DNA of 64,000 nt, taken from the NCBI GenBank assembly GCA_963682025.1, contig OY821518.1, positions 130,988,729 to 131,052,728 on the forward strand, given 5' to 3'. Both the position numbers and the translations under genes were made by a program. The notes beneath the pieces were generated by a model. The model did not search any database. It had not been told where the DNA came from and saw nothing but the letters and a program-made list of their open reading frames with translations. Numbering within the stretch: position 1 is the first letter of the stretch; the number at the start of each line of letters is the position of its first letter. Below are positions 33,391 through 45,434 of the stretch, piece after piece. This stretch comes from Cordilura impudica. Its lineage: Eukaryota > Arthropoda > Insecta > Diptera > Scathophagidae.

Positions 33391-33747
33391 GTTTAATTAA
33401 CCCCTTTTAATAGATAATTAGATGGGAGATTGGTGCAAATATGACAGTACGTTATAGAAAAATGGTCAAAGAATTAAAACAAAAAAATTTTTTCACTTTT
33501 AGTAACAGTAGATTTTAAGTGATTTTTTTTGAAAAATGAACACCTGGGACACAATGGATTAAGCTTTGCGAGAGAAACTCACCACACATTGGTGCGTTGT
33601 TAATAACTAAAATCACCGTATATGCAATTTATATTTTAATGCTTCACAGAAATGGCGATAAATTTTTTAATTTTTTTTCAGAAAAAATTTATAATGTATG
33701 GACTTTGAAAAATGTGTTATTTTGTTGCCAGTAGAACCAAAACCAGT

Positions 33748-33775
33748 AAGAAAATTATAGTCAGTCTAGACCAGG
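33748..33775 (-). mobile_element. DINE family 1 terminal fragment
   Basis: Only AAGAAAATTATAGTCAGTCTAGACC, the stem-loop end, is left. Confidence 0.55.
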
Positions 33776-33969
33776 AATGTTTTCCCAAAATTTATCAGGG
33801 GGTTCGTAGTGGATATATTTTCTAATATTTTTATTTCTTTTAATATTAATATTCCCTTTAAAATATTATTATTTGGCAGAGTAGCTCTTGAATATTAAAC
33901 TATCAGAAAGAAAATTATCGTCCATATTCTTAAAAAAATAATTCGACGAGTTTTAGAAAACCACTTTTA

Positions 33970-35065
33970 TTTTATTTATTAATTTCAAAAGAGAAAAAAT
34001 TATTTACATAAACAAAAACTTAATAAAATCAAAAATTATTGAATATCGTATACTATTAATATAAAATGATTAAATCATTTAAAATATGTATTTCCAAATA
34101 GCTACTTGATTTTCACTATATTCTTTCGGTTTGGATTTTTTCACCCTAGTATCACCTGCCGACTTATAGTTCCTCAACCAACTTGTTACATAGGGAACTG
34201 CGTTCCAAGTTTTCAATGGGCGACCAATTAAGTTTAAAGTCATCAAATTTGATACGTCCTGCACTGTTAATCTGGCTCTTATATCAGTAATTATGATATT
34301 CATCAATAAAAATCCTCGTTCTGCTTCAGCACTGCTAACAGCAATCGTATTAATGATATTTCCTGATGACTATTGCTTATTATATTTTCAAAATAACTAC
34401 GAAAATCATTCTTATCGATTTCGAAATGAAAAACTTTTCGAAATTCATCAAAATTCTCTTCGTCCTCTAACCACGGAACTACAATATTTTCAATTTTCCA
34501 AGTGCTCGGCTCTAACAAATTCGCTAGCTCATAAATCTTGCTGTTATCAATATAGATTTTGTTGTTATTTGATTCTACTTGAGAGAAATCCATCAATCTT
34601 AATTTCATATTTTTTATGATGCTGTCAATAAGAGAATCTCTGGGAAGGTTTCCATAAATTCTGTTTTCGACGGAGATAATATTTTTGAATGCTTCGGAGT
34701 TTATAACGTCATCCACTTTTTTTCGTAATTACCGCGAGAATTTGAGAATTTGAAAAGTATTAATTGTTCTTCTAATCAGTTGATCTCCTCTGCAAATATT
34801 TAAATTTCTGGCTTGAAGGGCATTTGATAGTAGAGAGCACTCCTGGAAGATGTCAATCATTAGAGCTAAATCAACTAGTAAATATTTATTTTGTAATTGT
34901 TTTCCTATTCCAGACAACTTTTGGTTAGAGTTAGAAGCAGAGAACTAATACAAAGCAGGGTAGTTTCGCCATACAGCAAGAGCAGATCTTAAGCATGCTC
35001 GCAGCCCATCTTGGTCCTAACACTCTTCCAATTTTAATAATATCCAACGTAAGCTCTTGGGAAAT
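33970..35065 (-). pseudogene. hAT transposase, C-terminal half
   Basis: Three broken minus-strand frames together give the second half of a hAT transposase of the KIAA1586/ZMYM-like type. In order: SQELTLDIIKIGRVLGPRW (about 35055-34995), a segment around YPALY, VDLALMIDIFQECSLLSNAL and DQLIRRTI (34860-34760), a middle helix-rich part (34716-34400), and the dimerisation motif SSAEAERGFLLMNIIITDIR followed by LTVQDVSNLMTLNLIGRPL and YVTSWLRN (34350-34180). Frameshifts near 34970, 34720 and 34370 make it non-functional. The missing N-terminal half matches 43545-44650, which lies upstream on the same strand. Confidence 0.8.
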
Positions 35066-35069
35066 ATTA

Positions 35070-35440
35070 TTTAGTATTTTTTAGTTTTTATTAGATTGAT
35101 GGAAAATCTATATATTAATACGTGACGGTAAATTTTTAGTTCCCTTTTTAAGCAATATGCGGGCATGGAGGAGTGAGAAAATTGGCATAGTTATAGTTCA
35201 AATGGAGGAGATGCTGGGAATGATAAAATTTATGTTTAATCTGTCTTGAAAATATATTAAATTAAATAAAATAAAATATTTATAATAATGCGAATGATTT
35301 AAATTATATATCAGACGCTCTGTGTTGAATTGTGAATTGCTAAAATTGATTAACATACCTTTAGGCTCATTTAAATATTCATAAATTTTATAGATATATA
35401 GATTAAAAAAACATTGGAAGACAAAAATTTAATGAAAAAA
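35070..35440. other. Spacer, no gene seen
   Basis: AT-rich sequence after the hAT break. Confidence 0.4.
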
Positions 35441-35560
35441 CAAGTAAGAGTGTTAAATTCGGCTGTGCCGAATCTTTGATACCCTCCACCTCGGTTTGAG
35501 TATTGATAAAAAATGTAAACAAAATATTGGAAAAATATGCATGCGTTTCCGGTTATATGA
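35441..35560 (-). mobile_element. DINE-like family 2, terminal fragment
   Basis: CAAGTAAGAGTGTTAAATTC then the stem-loop TTCGGCTGTGCCGAA and GATACCCTCCACC. On its own strand this is the 3' terminus: box, hairpin, 16 nt, CTTACTTG. Confidence 0.7.
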
Positions 35561-36690
35561 CATAACTTCTCGTTTAATTTAGTTTTTGCTAATTAAATAG
35601 CTCGCCTTAACCTCCATTGCAAAGGTAATGGTTGTGTAGGGTGGCTATATACATTAAATCGTGCTAATTGGAGATGGGTGTATAGTTTCTTTTAACTGGC
35701 CAAATATTTCTTCATTGCGGCCATATAGGTCGGGTGGAGTAACAAAATAATAACCAAAAAAAAGGTCTCTCAACTTTTTTATTAATATATTGCCATATTT
35801 GGAAAACATAGAGAATAAATTTATAAGAATAATTAATCAAATTAGGTATGCCAAACGCAAAAAACCAAATGTCCCAAACATTTTAAAATAATTTGTTATC
35901 TTTATTTTCTGAAAAACTTCAAATATTCATCCAAAAAAAAAATTGTGAAAAATATTATATGTATAAATAACATTCTCATCAAATTGCGTTTATTTATGTA
36001 ACAATTTTTATGTTCGCAATTCTTAAGTATCATTTGAGGTTTTCTAAATTTCATTGCATTTAAATTAATGTTTTCTGCAAATTCAACGATCCGACAGAAT
36101 TTCAACGATCCGACAATCGCAAAATATATCGACAGCTATTGTTGTTTGCACTGAGGATTAAGTGATTCACTAAGTACACACATCTTAACGACAGTCGACA
36201 AATCTATTTTTCTATTTATTTAAATTGCAAACGAGTGGCATCTCTGTTAAAATAAGCGAAAAACACAAAGAAGAATAGAAAAAAACAAATTACTTCGTGT
36301 TTGACAGGATGATTTTATGTTTATGTTTAATATCTTTATTTTTTACTAATATTTCTGTTTATTTATTTGAAAATGAAATAATGAATTGAATATGCTATTT
36401 AATTTTTTTATTTATATAAAAATGTTTTTTAATAAAAGCAAAATATTTTCACTATTTTATTATTTTTATTTATGTATGACGACATTTCAACCTAAAAATT
36501 TAAGTTTTTATCGATTGAATAAACAAAACAAAAATGGTTGTCGTTTAGCTAACAACAACAGCTGACTTTAACAATAGCGAATATCGTTTAAAAATTTTAC
36601 TGATAATTTTGTTATTTTCTTTTTTTAACGATTCGACTATCGTTAAAAGAAGTTACTGAAAAGCTATTAATTTCTCCTGAATGCCAATAT
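35561..36690. other. AT-rich spacer
   Basis: No gene. A doubled TTTCAACGATCCGACA-type motif at about 36085-36115 and a related TAACGATTCGACTATCGTTA palindrome at about 36627-36646 could be degenerate ends of an old element of about 560 bp. Confidence 0.35.
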
Positions 36691-36694
36691 TTTT

Positions 36695-37560
36695 TTTATA
36701 CCCTCCACTCCAGTGTGCAGAGGGTATATATAAGTTTGTCATTCCGTTTGTAATAATTAGAAAAAAAATTCTGGACCCCATAAAATATATATATTTGTGA
36801 TCCTTATAACAAGCGAAGTTGATGTAGCGATGTCCGTCTGTCCGTCTGTCCGGCTGTCCGTCTGTCCATCTGTCCGTCTGTCCGTCTGTGGAAATCACGA
36901 TGACGGCTTCAATCGGATAGCTAGGGTGCTCCTTGGTATAAAAAATGATTCACTAACATCCTGAGAAGTTTGCTATTTAAAATCGTCCAAATCGGTTAAT
37001 CTGGTCCCGAGAATTGAGCGAAGAATTAAAAAGTCATGAGAAAATATGATTTGAATATGTGTTCTTGTGATAACGCCCTCAATAGGGCAGATAGGGCGCT
37101 TGTTTTTAGTGAGAATGATTCACTAACATCTTGAGAAGGTTCCTGTTTTTAAATCATGACAATAGGTTTCATAGGTGCCGAGAAATCACTGAAAAGGTAA
37201 AAAAAATATGACGTTTTCCTATATTGTTTTCCTAAATTTTGTATTTTGTCATAGCTGTGCATGTTGTTTTTGTGGTCGTTGTGTTAATAAGATAAAAATT
37301 CATCAATATCAATATTTTTTGGTGTAATATTTAAGTTAATTAATTAATAAAAGAAACTATATAAAATCAATATCAATATTCTGCGATTTTTATAACATCA
37401 CAAAATGTTACAAATTGATACATACTACTGTTGCCAATATCAAAATACTATAAATAATATTCATATATTCTGTATATGTATATCCATAAGCGCATATTAA
37501 AATAAATCGGTATTTTATTTTATTTTTACAAAATTCTGAAATTTTTAGAGTTGAAAAAAT
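36695..37560 (+). mobile_element. Mini-me-type 1.1-kb repeat, copy C
   Basis: Starts TATACCCTCCACTCCAGTGT with the inverted GAGGGTATATA. Then come AATTATTAGAAAAAAAATTC, a short TA run (about 36786-36793), the core AAGTTGATGTAGCGATGTCC and a long (GTCY)n stretch at 36830-36888. The rest is a diverged reverse complement of the copies at 23178 and 42423 (for example GTTTTTGTGGTCGTTGTG at about 37267). This is the classical TA run - core - GTCY order of mini-me. Confidence 0.8.
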
Positions 37561-37756
37561 AGTATGGTTTTAAGAGTTGTATTTTTAGTACATGTATAAA
37601 CCCTGCATACTTGCTTTCAAAAGTAGTAGGTAGGTAAGCCATAAAATATTTATTTACCCTGTAAAAAAAATTGTTGTTTAGAAAAATACTATTTTTTGTC
37701 AGATGTTAATTACAATAAATTTTTAAACTTTGTTATTTAATGTCGGAACGGAGGCA

Positions 37757-38020
37757 AACGCCATTTCCAAAATTTTGTTTCAACAGTTATCCACATTAAG
37801 AATAACCGCGGAGCTCAGCTCAATCAATGTGCAATGATCGAGCCTTGCCCTGGGAAACATGCGTTTATGCCTTTCTTAACACAAACGCCATTCCCAACTA
37901 CCAAAAATTTTTGACACGAGCTATTCACATTATGAATAGCCGCGGAGCTCAACTCAATCATAGTGCAATGATGAAGCTTCGCCCTGGGAAACATATATTC
38001 ATGCTTTTCTTAGCACAAAC
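37757..38020. repeat. Two-unit tandem duplication of about 126 bp
   Basis: CAAACGCCATT..CC, a CCGCGGAGCTCA block and a GCCCTGGGAAACAT block occur twice with about 126-bp spacing (start about 37757 and 37884). The open frame across it is a by-product. Confidence 0.7.
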
Positions 38021-38044
38021 CGAACTTCTTATGGCACATTAAAA

Positions 38045-39055
38045 ATAAACTAATTGAGAAGTACAATTCATCATTACGGTGTATTATAATACTATTTTCT
38101 TATTTTACTAGTAGCTAGTAAACAAAGTGACCGTGTCATTGTGAACGAAATAGAATTGAAATTGTATGCAGATTTGTTTTACTTAAAAAACCTGTTTCTA
38201 CAGATAGTGAATAAAATCCCAGTAAGCATTTTATGCAATAAATGATCATGTAGAGTCTTTTTGACTCATATGTGCTATTAAAACAGTTATAAATGCGCCC
38301 TTTTGCTGATCACAAAATATTCTTTTGTTGGGATTAAATATTACCTTACCCGCTCTTGAGAGTCCTTTTTATCCGCTTTTCTAATTAGTTTCGACTCATT
38401 TTTGAGTCTTATTTAATGTAATTTTTCTCTAAATCACTTTCTAAGAGAAAGCAAAAATCATTATCTAGTCTTTGTCTAATAGCGCATGTGATTAAGCAGT
38501 TTTTAATCATCAAAAGTGCTCGAAGAAGACACAGTAAGGTAATTTTTGTTAAAACAATCTTCGAAATGATGACTGGGATATCGTATATTTTTGTTAACAC
38601 ACAAACATATGCATAGCAGCACGAGTAAACCGAACTCAAATTGGCTTCTTATATGTATACAGCCGAACAAAAATGAAAATACTCACCAAAGAGTAAAGTA
38701 AGCAACAATTTCATTCAGTCTTATGGAAGCTTTTGAACAAAGCAAGTCTATGTCGCGTTGTCTTGTGAATTTTTACATTGTTTTTTAATAGGTACTGGTG
38801 ATGCCAGGAGATTTTTTCAGGAATCTCTACGCTTATAAAAAAAATTCCCTTTTTTCCCTACACTACTTTTTTTAAAATTTATTATTAATTTGTACATTTT
38901 GAATTTCAATTATGTAAAAATAAAAAATAAGATAAAAATATCATGAGAATTACATAAGAATAATATAAAAAACATACAGATATTATAAAGAAAATATTTT
39001 TGCAATTCTGTTTAATTCATCTTTTTGATATGGTTAGATGTGCATTTAAAATTTA
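38045..39055. other. Spacer, no gene seen
   Basis: No recognised coding or repeat feature. Confidence 0.4.
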
Positions 39056-39063
39056 CACAATTA

Positions 39064-39544
39064 AAGGTGTGTATTTTCCATATGTAAATTCAGTTTTACG
39101 ATCCATACGTAATTCGGCGTGTGTGTCAAAATTGGCGTTTTACATACAATTCATCATTTTTGCGATCAAACGTACATATGTATTTCCGTATGACATAACC
39201 TCTAAATGTAAACAACAGCTGATTTAATTTGTGAATTTACAAAAAGTTATTGTTAAAAATAAAGTAATATATTTTTTAATTGTTAATTAATATTAAACAA
39301 TTTATTTTTCTTTCAATATTTATCTTTATAATTTACTCTGTTTTTCTTTCGCCACAAGCAGTATTGTATATTAATATGGTTGTCATGCCAAAATAGAACC
39401 TGCTCTAATTGAAAAATTTACATATGTTTTGCCAAATGTGTTGTACATAAACAGTTTTTGAAAGGGTGCACACTATGTGTACAAATTGCACGTGCTAAAA
39501 CAATAAGAAAAACACAAGCAAAGCACATAGTGTGAACGCAGCTT
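39064..39544 (+). mobile_element. MITE group T, variant copy 4
   Basis: Reverse-orientation counterpart of the variant at 18328: AAAGGTGTGTATTTTCCATA at the left and CACATAGTGTGAACGCAGCTT at the right, with TTAA on each side (AATTAAAGG / GCTTAATTAA). It supports TTAA target choice. Confidence 0.75.
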
Positions 39545-39960
39545 AATTAAAATGGCTTGCAAATGAGATGTTACAACTCAAACAGAATATCTGTTCTTGG
39601 TTTTCAGTGTTGCCGTTTTAGCTTTTTAGTTGCTAGATTTAGCAACTTTTTTTGTTGTTTAGCATCCAAAATTTATCAAAAGATGCTAGATGCTAACTTA
39701 GAATCTTTTATTAATAAAAAGTTGCTTTTAGCATTTTTTTTTGATATTTTTTTTTCATTATTTTTGAATATATAATTTTAATGGTATTGATATGTTTTAA
39801 TTTCTCAAAGTGTAGTACAGTAATTTTGTGTACTACTCCATTTACCACTCTGCTCTTTTCTTTCAACAAATATAACAAAACATTTTGAAATAGAAGAATG
39901 TAAACACCAACAACAGTTTTTAATGTTATGATTTTTAGAAATTTCTAATGAATTAGAAAG
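39545..39960. other. Spacer, no gene seen
   Basis: AT-rich sequence between a MITE and a hAT fragment. Confidence 0.35.
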
Positions 39961-39984
39961 TCGATTGCCAAAAAATATTATTGT

Positions 39985-40495
39985 ATTAAAAAAATGCCAA
40001 AATTTTCAATACAAAACACATTAAATCGGGTAAAAGAACAGATAACCAATATATTAGAACAGTTTAAATTTATATCATCTGAGACAGAAAAAATTCAAAT
40101 TCAATGGAGTTATATCACAGAACAAAACTGGGATACAACACTGAATACAACCTCTTTATGTATTGAAAAATTCTATTGGCGATAATCCATTTTAGGAGTT
40201 ATCAATATTTGTATTGTCTATATTAGTTTTGTCTTTCTCAAAAGCCGAAGTTGAACGTTTGTTTAGTTTAATGGCTTTAGTTAAAAGCAAACTTCGAACA
40301 GAATAAAATCCGAGTTGTTATGTTCTGTAATACGTATAAAAGAAGGATTGAAATTGAAAAATCGGTGCTGTCACACTTACAATATACCGATGTCGTTGAT
40401 AAGAGTCGATCGTCAGAAAAATATCAGAGCCAAGAAGAACTTGAAGATGAAGACATCACAGAAATGTTAGATTCCATAAACCAATTATTCTAATA
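39985..40495 (+). pseudogene. hAT dimerisation-domain fragment
   Basis: After an uninformative start the forward strand reads SKAEVERLFSLMALVKSKLRT (about 40239-40302), the conserved hAT C-terminal dimerisation motif. A frameshifted tail follows with KSRSSEKYQSQEELEDEDI and MLDSINQLF before a stop at about 40490. It differs from the KIAA1586-like copy at 33970 and is a separate relic. Confidence 0.65.
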
Positions 40496-40499
40496 TAAT

Positions 40500-41330
40500 C
40501 GTATCTTTTGATAATGTAATTTCTGTTATATTTTAAATAAAAAAAAAATCCCTCTAAAATTAATAATATTTAATTTAAGTTTAAAATAAACTCAATTTGA
40601 TGTTAATAAAAATTTCAGATGAAATCCAAAATAATTTTAATTAAAATTTAAAAAATATAAATCGAAACATATGTTTTATATTAATTTTTCGATTTAAAAA
40701 CCAAAGAATTTATTAATAAGTATATAATTTTTCAGTATAAAGGTAATGAAATTTGAAAAAAGAATTTAGCATCCAGTACGTTTAAGCATCTTTTTTTTGC
40801 AATTTAGCATCTTTACAATTTCAAATTATGGCAATACTGTTGGTTTTAAAAGATTTTTTATAGCAGTGGTTATAAGCATGTATACTTAGATCTGATTTAT
40901 GTTCTGTATTTCTTTGATATGTTTTCAGCATCATCGAAAAACGAATCGGACATTTTTCTAAAATTAATTATGTTTCTAAAATTAATTATGTTCAAATTTA
41001 TAATATTTTAATGTAATGCACAAAAAAGTGTTTTTTTATACTTGTCATTGTTATTAAAGAATCCACATATTTACTTCCTTCATATTATAGAGTTATTACC
41101 AGACTTAAAAAGACTTTAAAGTTTAAAATTGAAAAAAATTATGCGATATTTAACAAATACAATCAAAATAGTTTTGACTGAAATTTTTGGCAGTTTTAGT
41201 TTTGTCTTGTATCAGTAAAATGTTCAGATATTAATTAAAAAAAAACAGTTTGTTAAATATTTTCATCTTAATTATCTTAATTAATTTAAAGACACAAAGA
41301 TAGATTTAATACAATAAAAAGAAGTAAGAG
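40500..41330. other. AT-rich spacer
   Basis: No feature recognised. Confidence 0.4.
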
Positions 41331-41454
41331 TTGAAAGTTGATCTTTGCGGACTCACAAATGTGCCCTATACTAATAGGTCTGGAAAATTGAAAAGGTTTG
41401 TAAAAAATAAAATGCACCTTTATATTAAAAAATTTAAATTAAAAAGAAAATTAC

Positions 41455-41770
41455 AAAATAAACCATTTACCTGGTTAAACTTAATATTGTTTGTAATTAT
41501 CTGGATCAGGTTAGTATTTAAAATGGGATAAATCGGGAGTCATTGTGCCAATTTATGACCTAATATATGTAGACACCTCTATAAAATGCTGAAAATTCAG
41601 AGCATTTGTTGTAATAATTCAGTAATAGGTTTATCAAAGTGTTTACATACTCAAATATTTTATATACATTTGTTACAAATAGTGCAAGAAGTCCAGATAT
41701 TAATGTAAACGTAAAACCCAGGTGGAGGGTATCAAAGATTCGGCATAGCCGAATTTAACACTCTTACTTG
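41455..41770 (+). mobile_element. DINE-like family 2, 3' half
   Basis: Shares TTACCTGGTTAAACTTAATA and ATCTGGATCAGGTTAGTATT with 12792-12856 (inverted). It ends with GGTGGAGGGTATC, the stem-loop ATTCGGCATAGCCGAAT (41738-41754) and TTAACACTCTTACTTG (41755-41770). This is the best-preserved 3' terminus of the family. Confidence 0.75.
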
Positions 41771-42422
41771 TTTTTAATGTAAACATTTTTTAAATGTAAA
41801 CATATTTGGTGTTTTTTTTGGAATTTCAATTTGTGTTTAACGAATAAAATTTATATGTATATTAAAGATGCAATTGATGTCTTCTAAATTTAAAATTATT
41901 ATTTCCGACGTTTTGATATGATTTTCTGAAATTCAGTTAATATTTTCTAATTTATAATTGGAAATTTTAATTCCAGTTTTTAGAATTGATATTTTCTTAA
42001 ATTTGAATGGAAAATTTTAAATTTAAATTATAAACAATTTTTAAAAATTAGATGTAATCGCAATCAGATATTTTGTAGGTAAAGCAGAATAATAATTCTA
42101 TATAACTATGTAGAACTTTTTGGAAAGCAAAAATCTCATTGATGAACTTGGTAACTCTATTTTGTAAAGACAACAAAAAGTTAATATGCCAAACTTATGT
42201 TCATATTTGTAAAAGAATAATGAAAAAACATATGAAATAAAAGACCAGCCCGTGTATACTCTTAACATTGTGCTGTATGATATCTATTTGAAAATATTGA
42301 CATTCATGTTAAAATAGAAATAACTATTGCAAAGCTAATTAGATCAAAAATTGTGGCGCCATCTACTGTGGCATAGTCACGCTGAGCAAAATGAAGTGAC
42401 ACTCTGTTAATGCAAAAGAAAT
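41771..42422. other. AT-rich spacer
   Basis: No feature recognised. Confidence 0.4.
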
Positions 42423-43533
42423 GTATTTTCCCCACAACAAAATATTGCAGAATTTTATGTAAAAAAAATAATATACAGATTTATTTCTAACATGCAGTTA
42501 TTATGGATATACATACATACATATATAGAATATATTTACATATATTATTTGTATTATTTAATATGTGTATGTATGTATATGTAAATATTACACACAAAAA
42601 ATACAACATCAAGCGTTATTTTTGTGCTTTTCTTTTTAAATAAATTAATACATAAAATTTTTTTTTGCTAAATTTACATTGTTTTCTTTTTATTAACAAC
42701 TAGGTATTTTAGCATTATTTGCTTTAGATGCTGGTGAATTTTTACTCCCTTTATATTAACTCTTAGTGTCTGCTTGTCGAAAAAATTTTGGATCGATTTT
42801 AACCCCTTTCCCGTGACCCAATCGATCTGAAACTTTGCAGGCAGGCTCGTGGCAATGACAGAAATGATCTAGTAAATTTTTTTAGTGATGCCAAAACAAT
42901 GGAAACTTTTAAATTTTTCTACCAGAGTTGATAAAAAAAAATGTACAAAGGGTTAGTTTTTATTATATTATTACCACAACGACCATAAAAACAACAAGTC
43001 CAGCTATGACAACAATATAACATTTAGAATAACAACAAGAACACTATAGAAACATCATATTTTTCATTTTTTTTTTAGTTTTTCAGAGATTTTCCTGGAC
43101 CTGTTCCACCGATTTTAATGATTTTTGAAATAGAAACTTCCCATGAATTTGGAGAATCATTCTCACTAAAAATGATCACCTTAGCTATCCTATTGAGGGC
43201 GTGATCGTGACAAGAACAACATAGAAAATTATATTTTTTCAAGACTTTTTTTAGTTCTTCATTCAAATCAAATCGACCTATTTGGACGATTTTAAATAGC
43301 AAACTTTTCAGCATGTTAATGAATCATTTTTTATGTCAGCGAGCACCCTAGCTGCCCGATTGATGCCGCCATCGTGATTTCCACAGACGGACAGACGGAC
43401 ATCGCTATATCAACTCCGGTTGTTATAAGGATCACAAATATATATATTTTATGGGGTCCAAAATTTTTTTCTAATTATTACAAACGGAATGACAAACTTA
43501 TATATACCCTCTGCACACTGGAGTGGAGGGTAT
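42423..43533 (-). mobile_element. Mini-me-type 1.1-kb repeat, copy B (complete)
   Basis: The most complete copy. On its own strand it starts TATACCCTCCACTCCAGTGT, has a TA run and core, a short GTCC/GTCT stretch (about 43384-43400), then about 900 bp that ends near 42423. It contains the same site (ATGAATCATTTTTTATG, about 43318-43334) that the BEL/Pao element occupies in copy A. Confidence 0.8.
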
Positions 43534-43544
43534 AATAATATTTC

Positions 43545-44650
43545 CTAGAATTTGCACTCGAATTTAGAGTGCTGGGCTGTACTAGTACTATATAGTTTGT
43601 CCATGAAAACTTTAAAATGATTAACTTGCTTGATGTCGTTTATGAAATCATCTAAAACAAGTTGGAGGCGGTGATTCAGACATTTTGAAAAATCTCTTAT
43701 TCGTACTCTGACTCCAGATTTACAACCGAGCATTGTGCTAGCAACATCAGAACAGAACCCTATTGAATTCAGTTTTAAATAATTTGTATCAAATCCAACA
43801 GCAAGCAATACACTCAACAAACTTTGGAAAATAGTTTTCGCATCTTGTGCTTCAAGTTCCACAATATATACGAATATTACTGGGGATATTTCAGAAGATT
43901 CTGCTGTAGAAGATTCCACTTTAATGAAAACTATAAGCGTCGACTTAATAGAAATGGTGGAAGCTTCGTCAATTATAGTACAAATTTTTAAATTTTTCTC
44001 AATAATAGAACTAAACAATTCTTTTTTAGTTTTTTTTCGCGATATGCTCTACTTTATTACTCCCACTATGTCGAGAATGAAGCCCAATTACCATGTCCAA
44101 ACCGTTTTTTACTTGAATATCAATTTCACACTCTATATCTGAAAACGGACGGTTACTTTTCGCTAGACTGTAAACAGTGTTGAAGACTTTTACAGTAAAA
44201 TTAATAAATTTCTCGTTCATATTATCGATACATGTTGTAAAAGTTTGCTTTTCAAGGATTTTGGTACGTTCAACAGCTAGTAGGTGTGCTTTTGATACAA
44301 AATGTTTATTAATTTTTTTCCATTAAAGATACTTGTTGCACTATTTTGTTTTTCCCCGATGGCGTAACTTTACATTCTTTCCATTCATTAGATATTAAAT
44401 TTGATTCCATTTTTAAACAATAATCACATCCCAATTTCTGATTACAGACAAATAGGCCATCATATTTCATTTTAAACTCCTTCAACTGTTTCGCATTCCA
44501 ACAACTTGGTAAATTGTTAATGTCATTTTGGAAACTCGAAATCTCTAATATTTGTTCTTGTAAAGCTGATGAACTTGCATCTGTCGCTAGTATGGACGAC
44601 CTGCTTTCATCAGTTACTGATGTTTCTTCTCTTATTTTTTTTTTTTTTTG
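43545..44650 (-). pseudogene. hAT transposase, N-terminal half
   Basis: Minus-strand frames give the first half of a KIAA1586-like hAT transposase: WNAKQLKEFKMKYDGLFVC then KLGCDYC and WKECKVTPSGKNKIVQQ (about 44515-44330), a frameshift at an A-run near 44320, TVKVFNTVYSLAKSNRPFSD and GLHSRHSG (44210-44060), then DEASTISIKSTLIVFIK, FCSDVASTMLGCKSGVRVRI, LNHRLQLVLDDF and VNHFKVFMDKLYS (43960-43580). It stops at 43545 beside a mini-me copy. It is exactly complementary in coverage to the C-terminal half at 33970-35065. Confidence 0.8.
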
Positions 44651-44654
44651 AAAA

Positions 44655-45095
44655 ATATGTAGTTAAAATATTTTGTCTCTTCATCTTCGAAAAATAAAAT
44701 TGGGATGAAAAAAAATTATGTAGGGTAAAGCATTGAACTTACCTTGTGCAATTTTTTAAAAATCTTCGGTTTTATTAGAAAAATAATTAACAAATGTATA
44801 AAACAGAACTAATCAAAAAACTAATAACTGTCAAAAGAAATAGTTTAAACTTTTACTGATAATCAAAATTGACTGTGAACCAGAATAAATTAATGGAATT
44901 TTCTTTTTGCAGTTTACTACGAAAAAAATTACATTCGCAATGAAAACTAGATAAAATTTTAAAATTGTATATAAAAATTTCCACTAAATATATTTCGAAA
45001 GTAATTTCTTTCCCGATTAATATCCGGTTCGCACGAACCACAGCATTCACATTAAAGGGTAAGCGCGAACCTCTGAGAACCGTAGGAAAGCATCC
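44655..45095. other. Spacer, no gene seen
   Basis: AT-rich, with no recognised feature. Confidence 0.35.
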
Positions 45096-45099
45096 CTGG

Positions 45100-45430
45100 T
45101 CCAGAACGATACCCTATACCCTATACCATGAGTTGCGAGAATGGGTCTTAGATCAAACTTAGCTGAGGTCATAATTGGATATAGAAAATAAGCCTAAACC
45201 AAATTTAAGTGACACTGTTATAAATGTTGTGGCCTGCAGATATAAAAAAATCGTATCCGATGCTAAGTCAAAAAATTGACCATGATGTACGATAACTCAG
45301 TTACAGTACTCTGTTTCCCGATCTTCACTTAAATCTATCAAAAAATTAAAATATTACATTGATTTTTCTCAAATTTGGATTATATGTGTTTTTGCGAAAA
45401 TTAAGTGAGTTTATTAAATGTTGTCATGAA
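45100..45430 (-). mobile_element. DINE family 1, old degenerate copy
   Basis: ATACCCTATACCATGAG..GAGAATGGGTCTTAGATC, GGCCTGCAGATATAAAAAAATC and a reversed CCGATCTTCACTTAAATC are recognisable but well diverged. The microsatellite half is lost. Confidence 0.55.
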
Positions 45431-45434
45431 AGGT

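Noticed and set aside
37827..38042. 71-codon open frame
   Set aside because: It spans a two-unit tandem duplication and has no family resemblance.
39000..39227. 75-codon open frame
   Set aside because: It lies within a MITE, and related sequence in other copies is not open in the same way.
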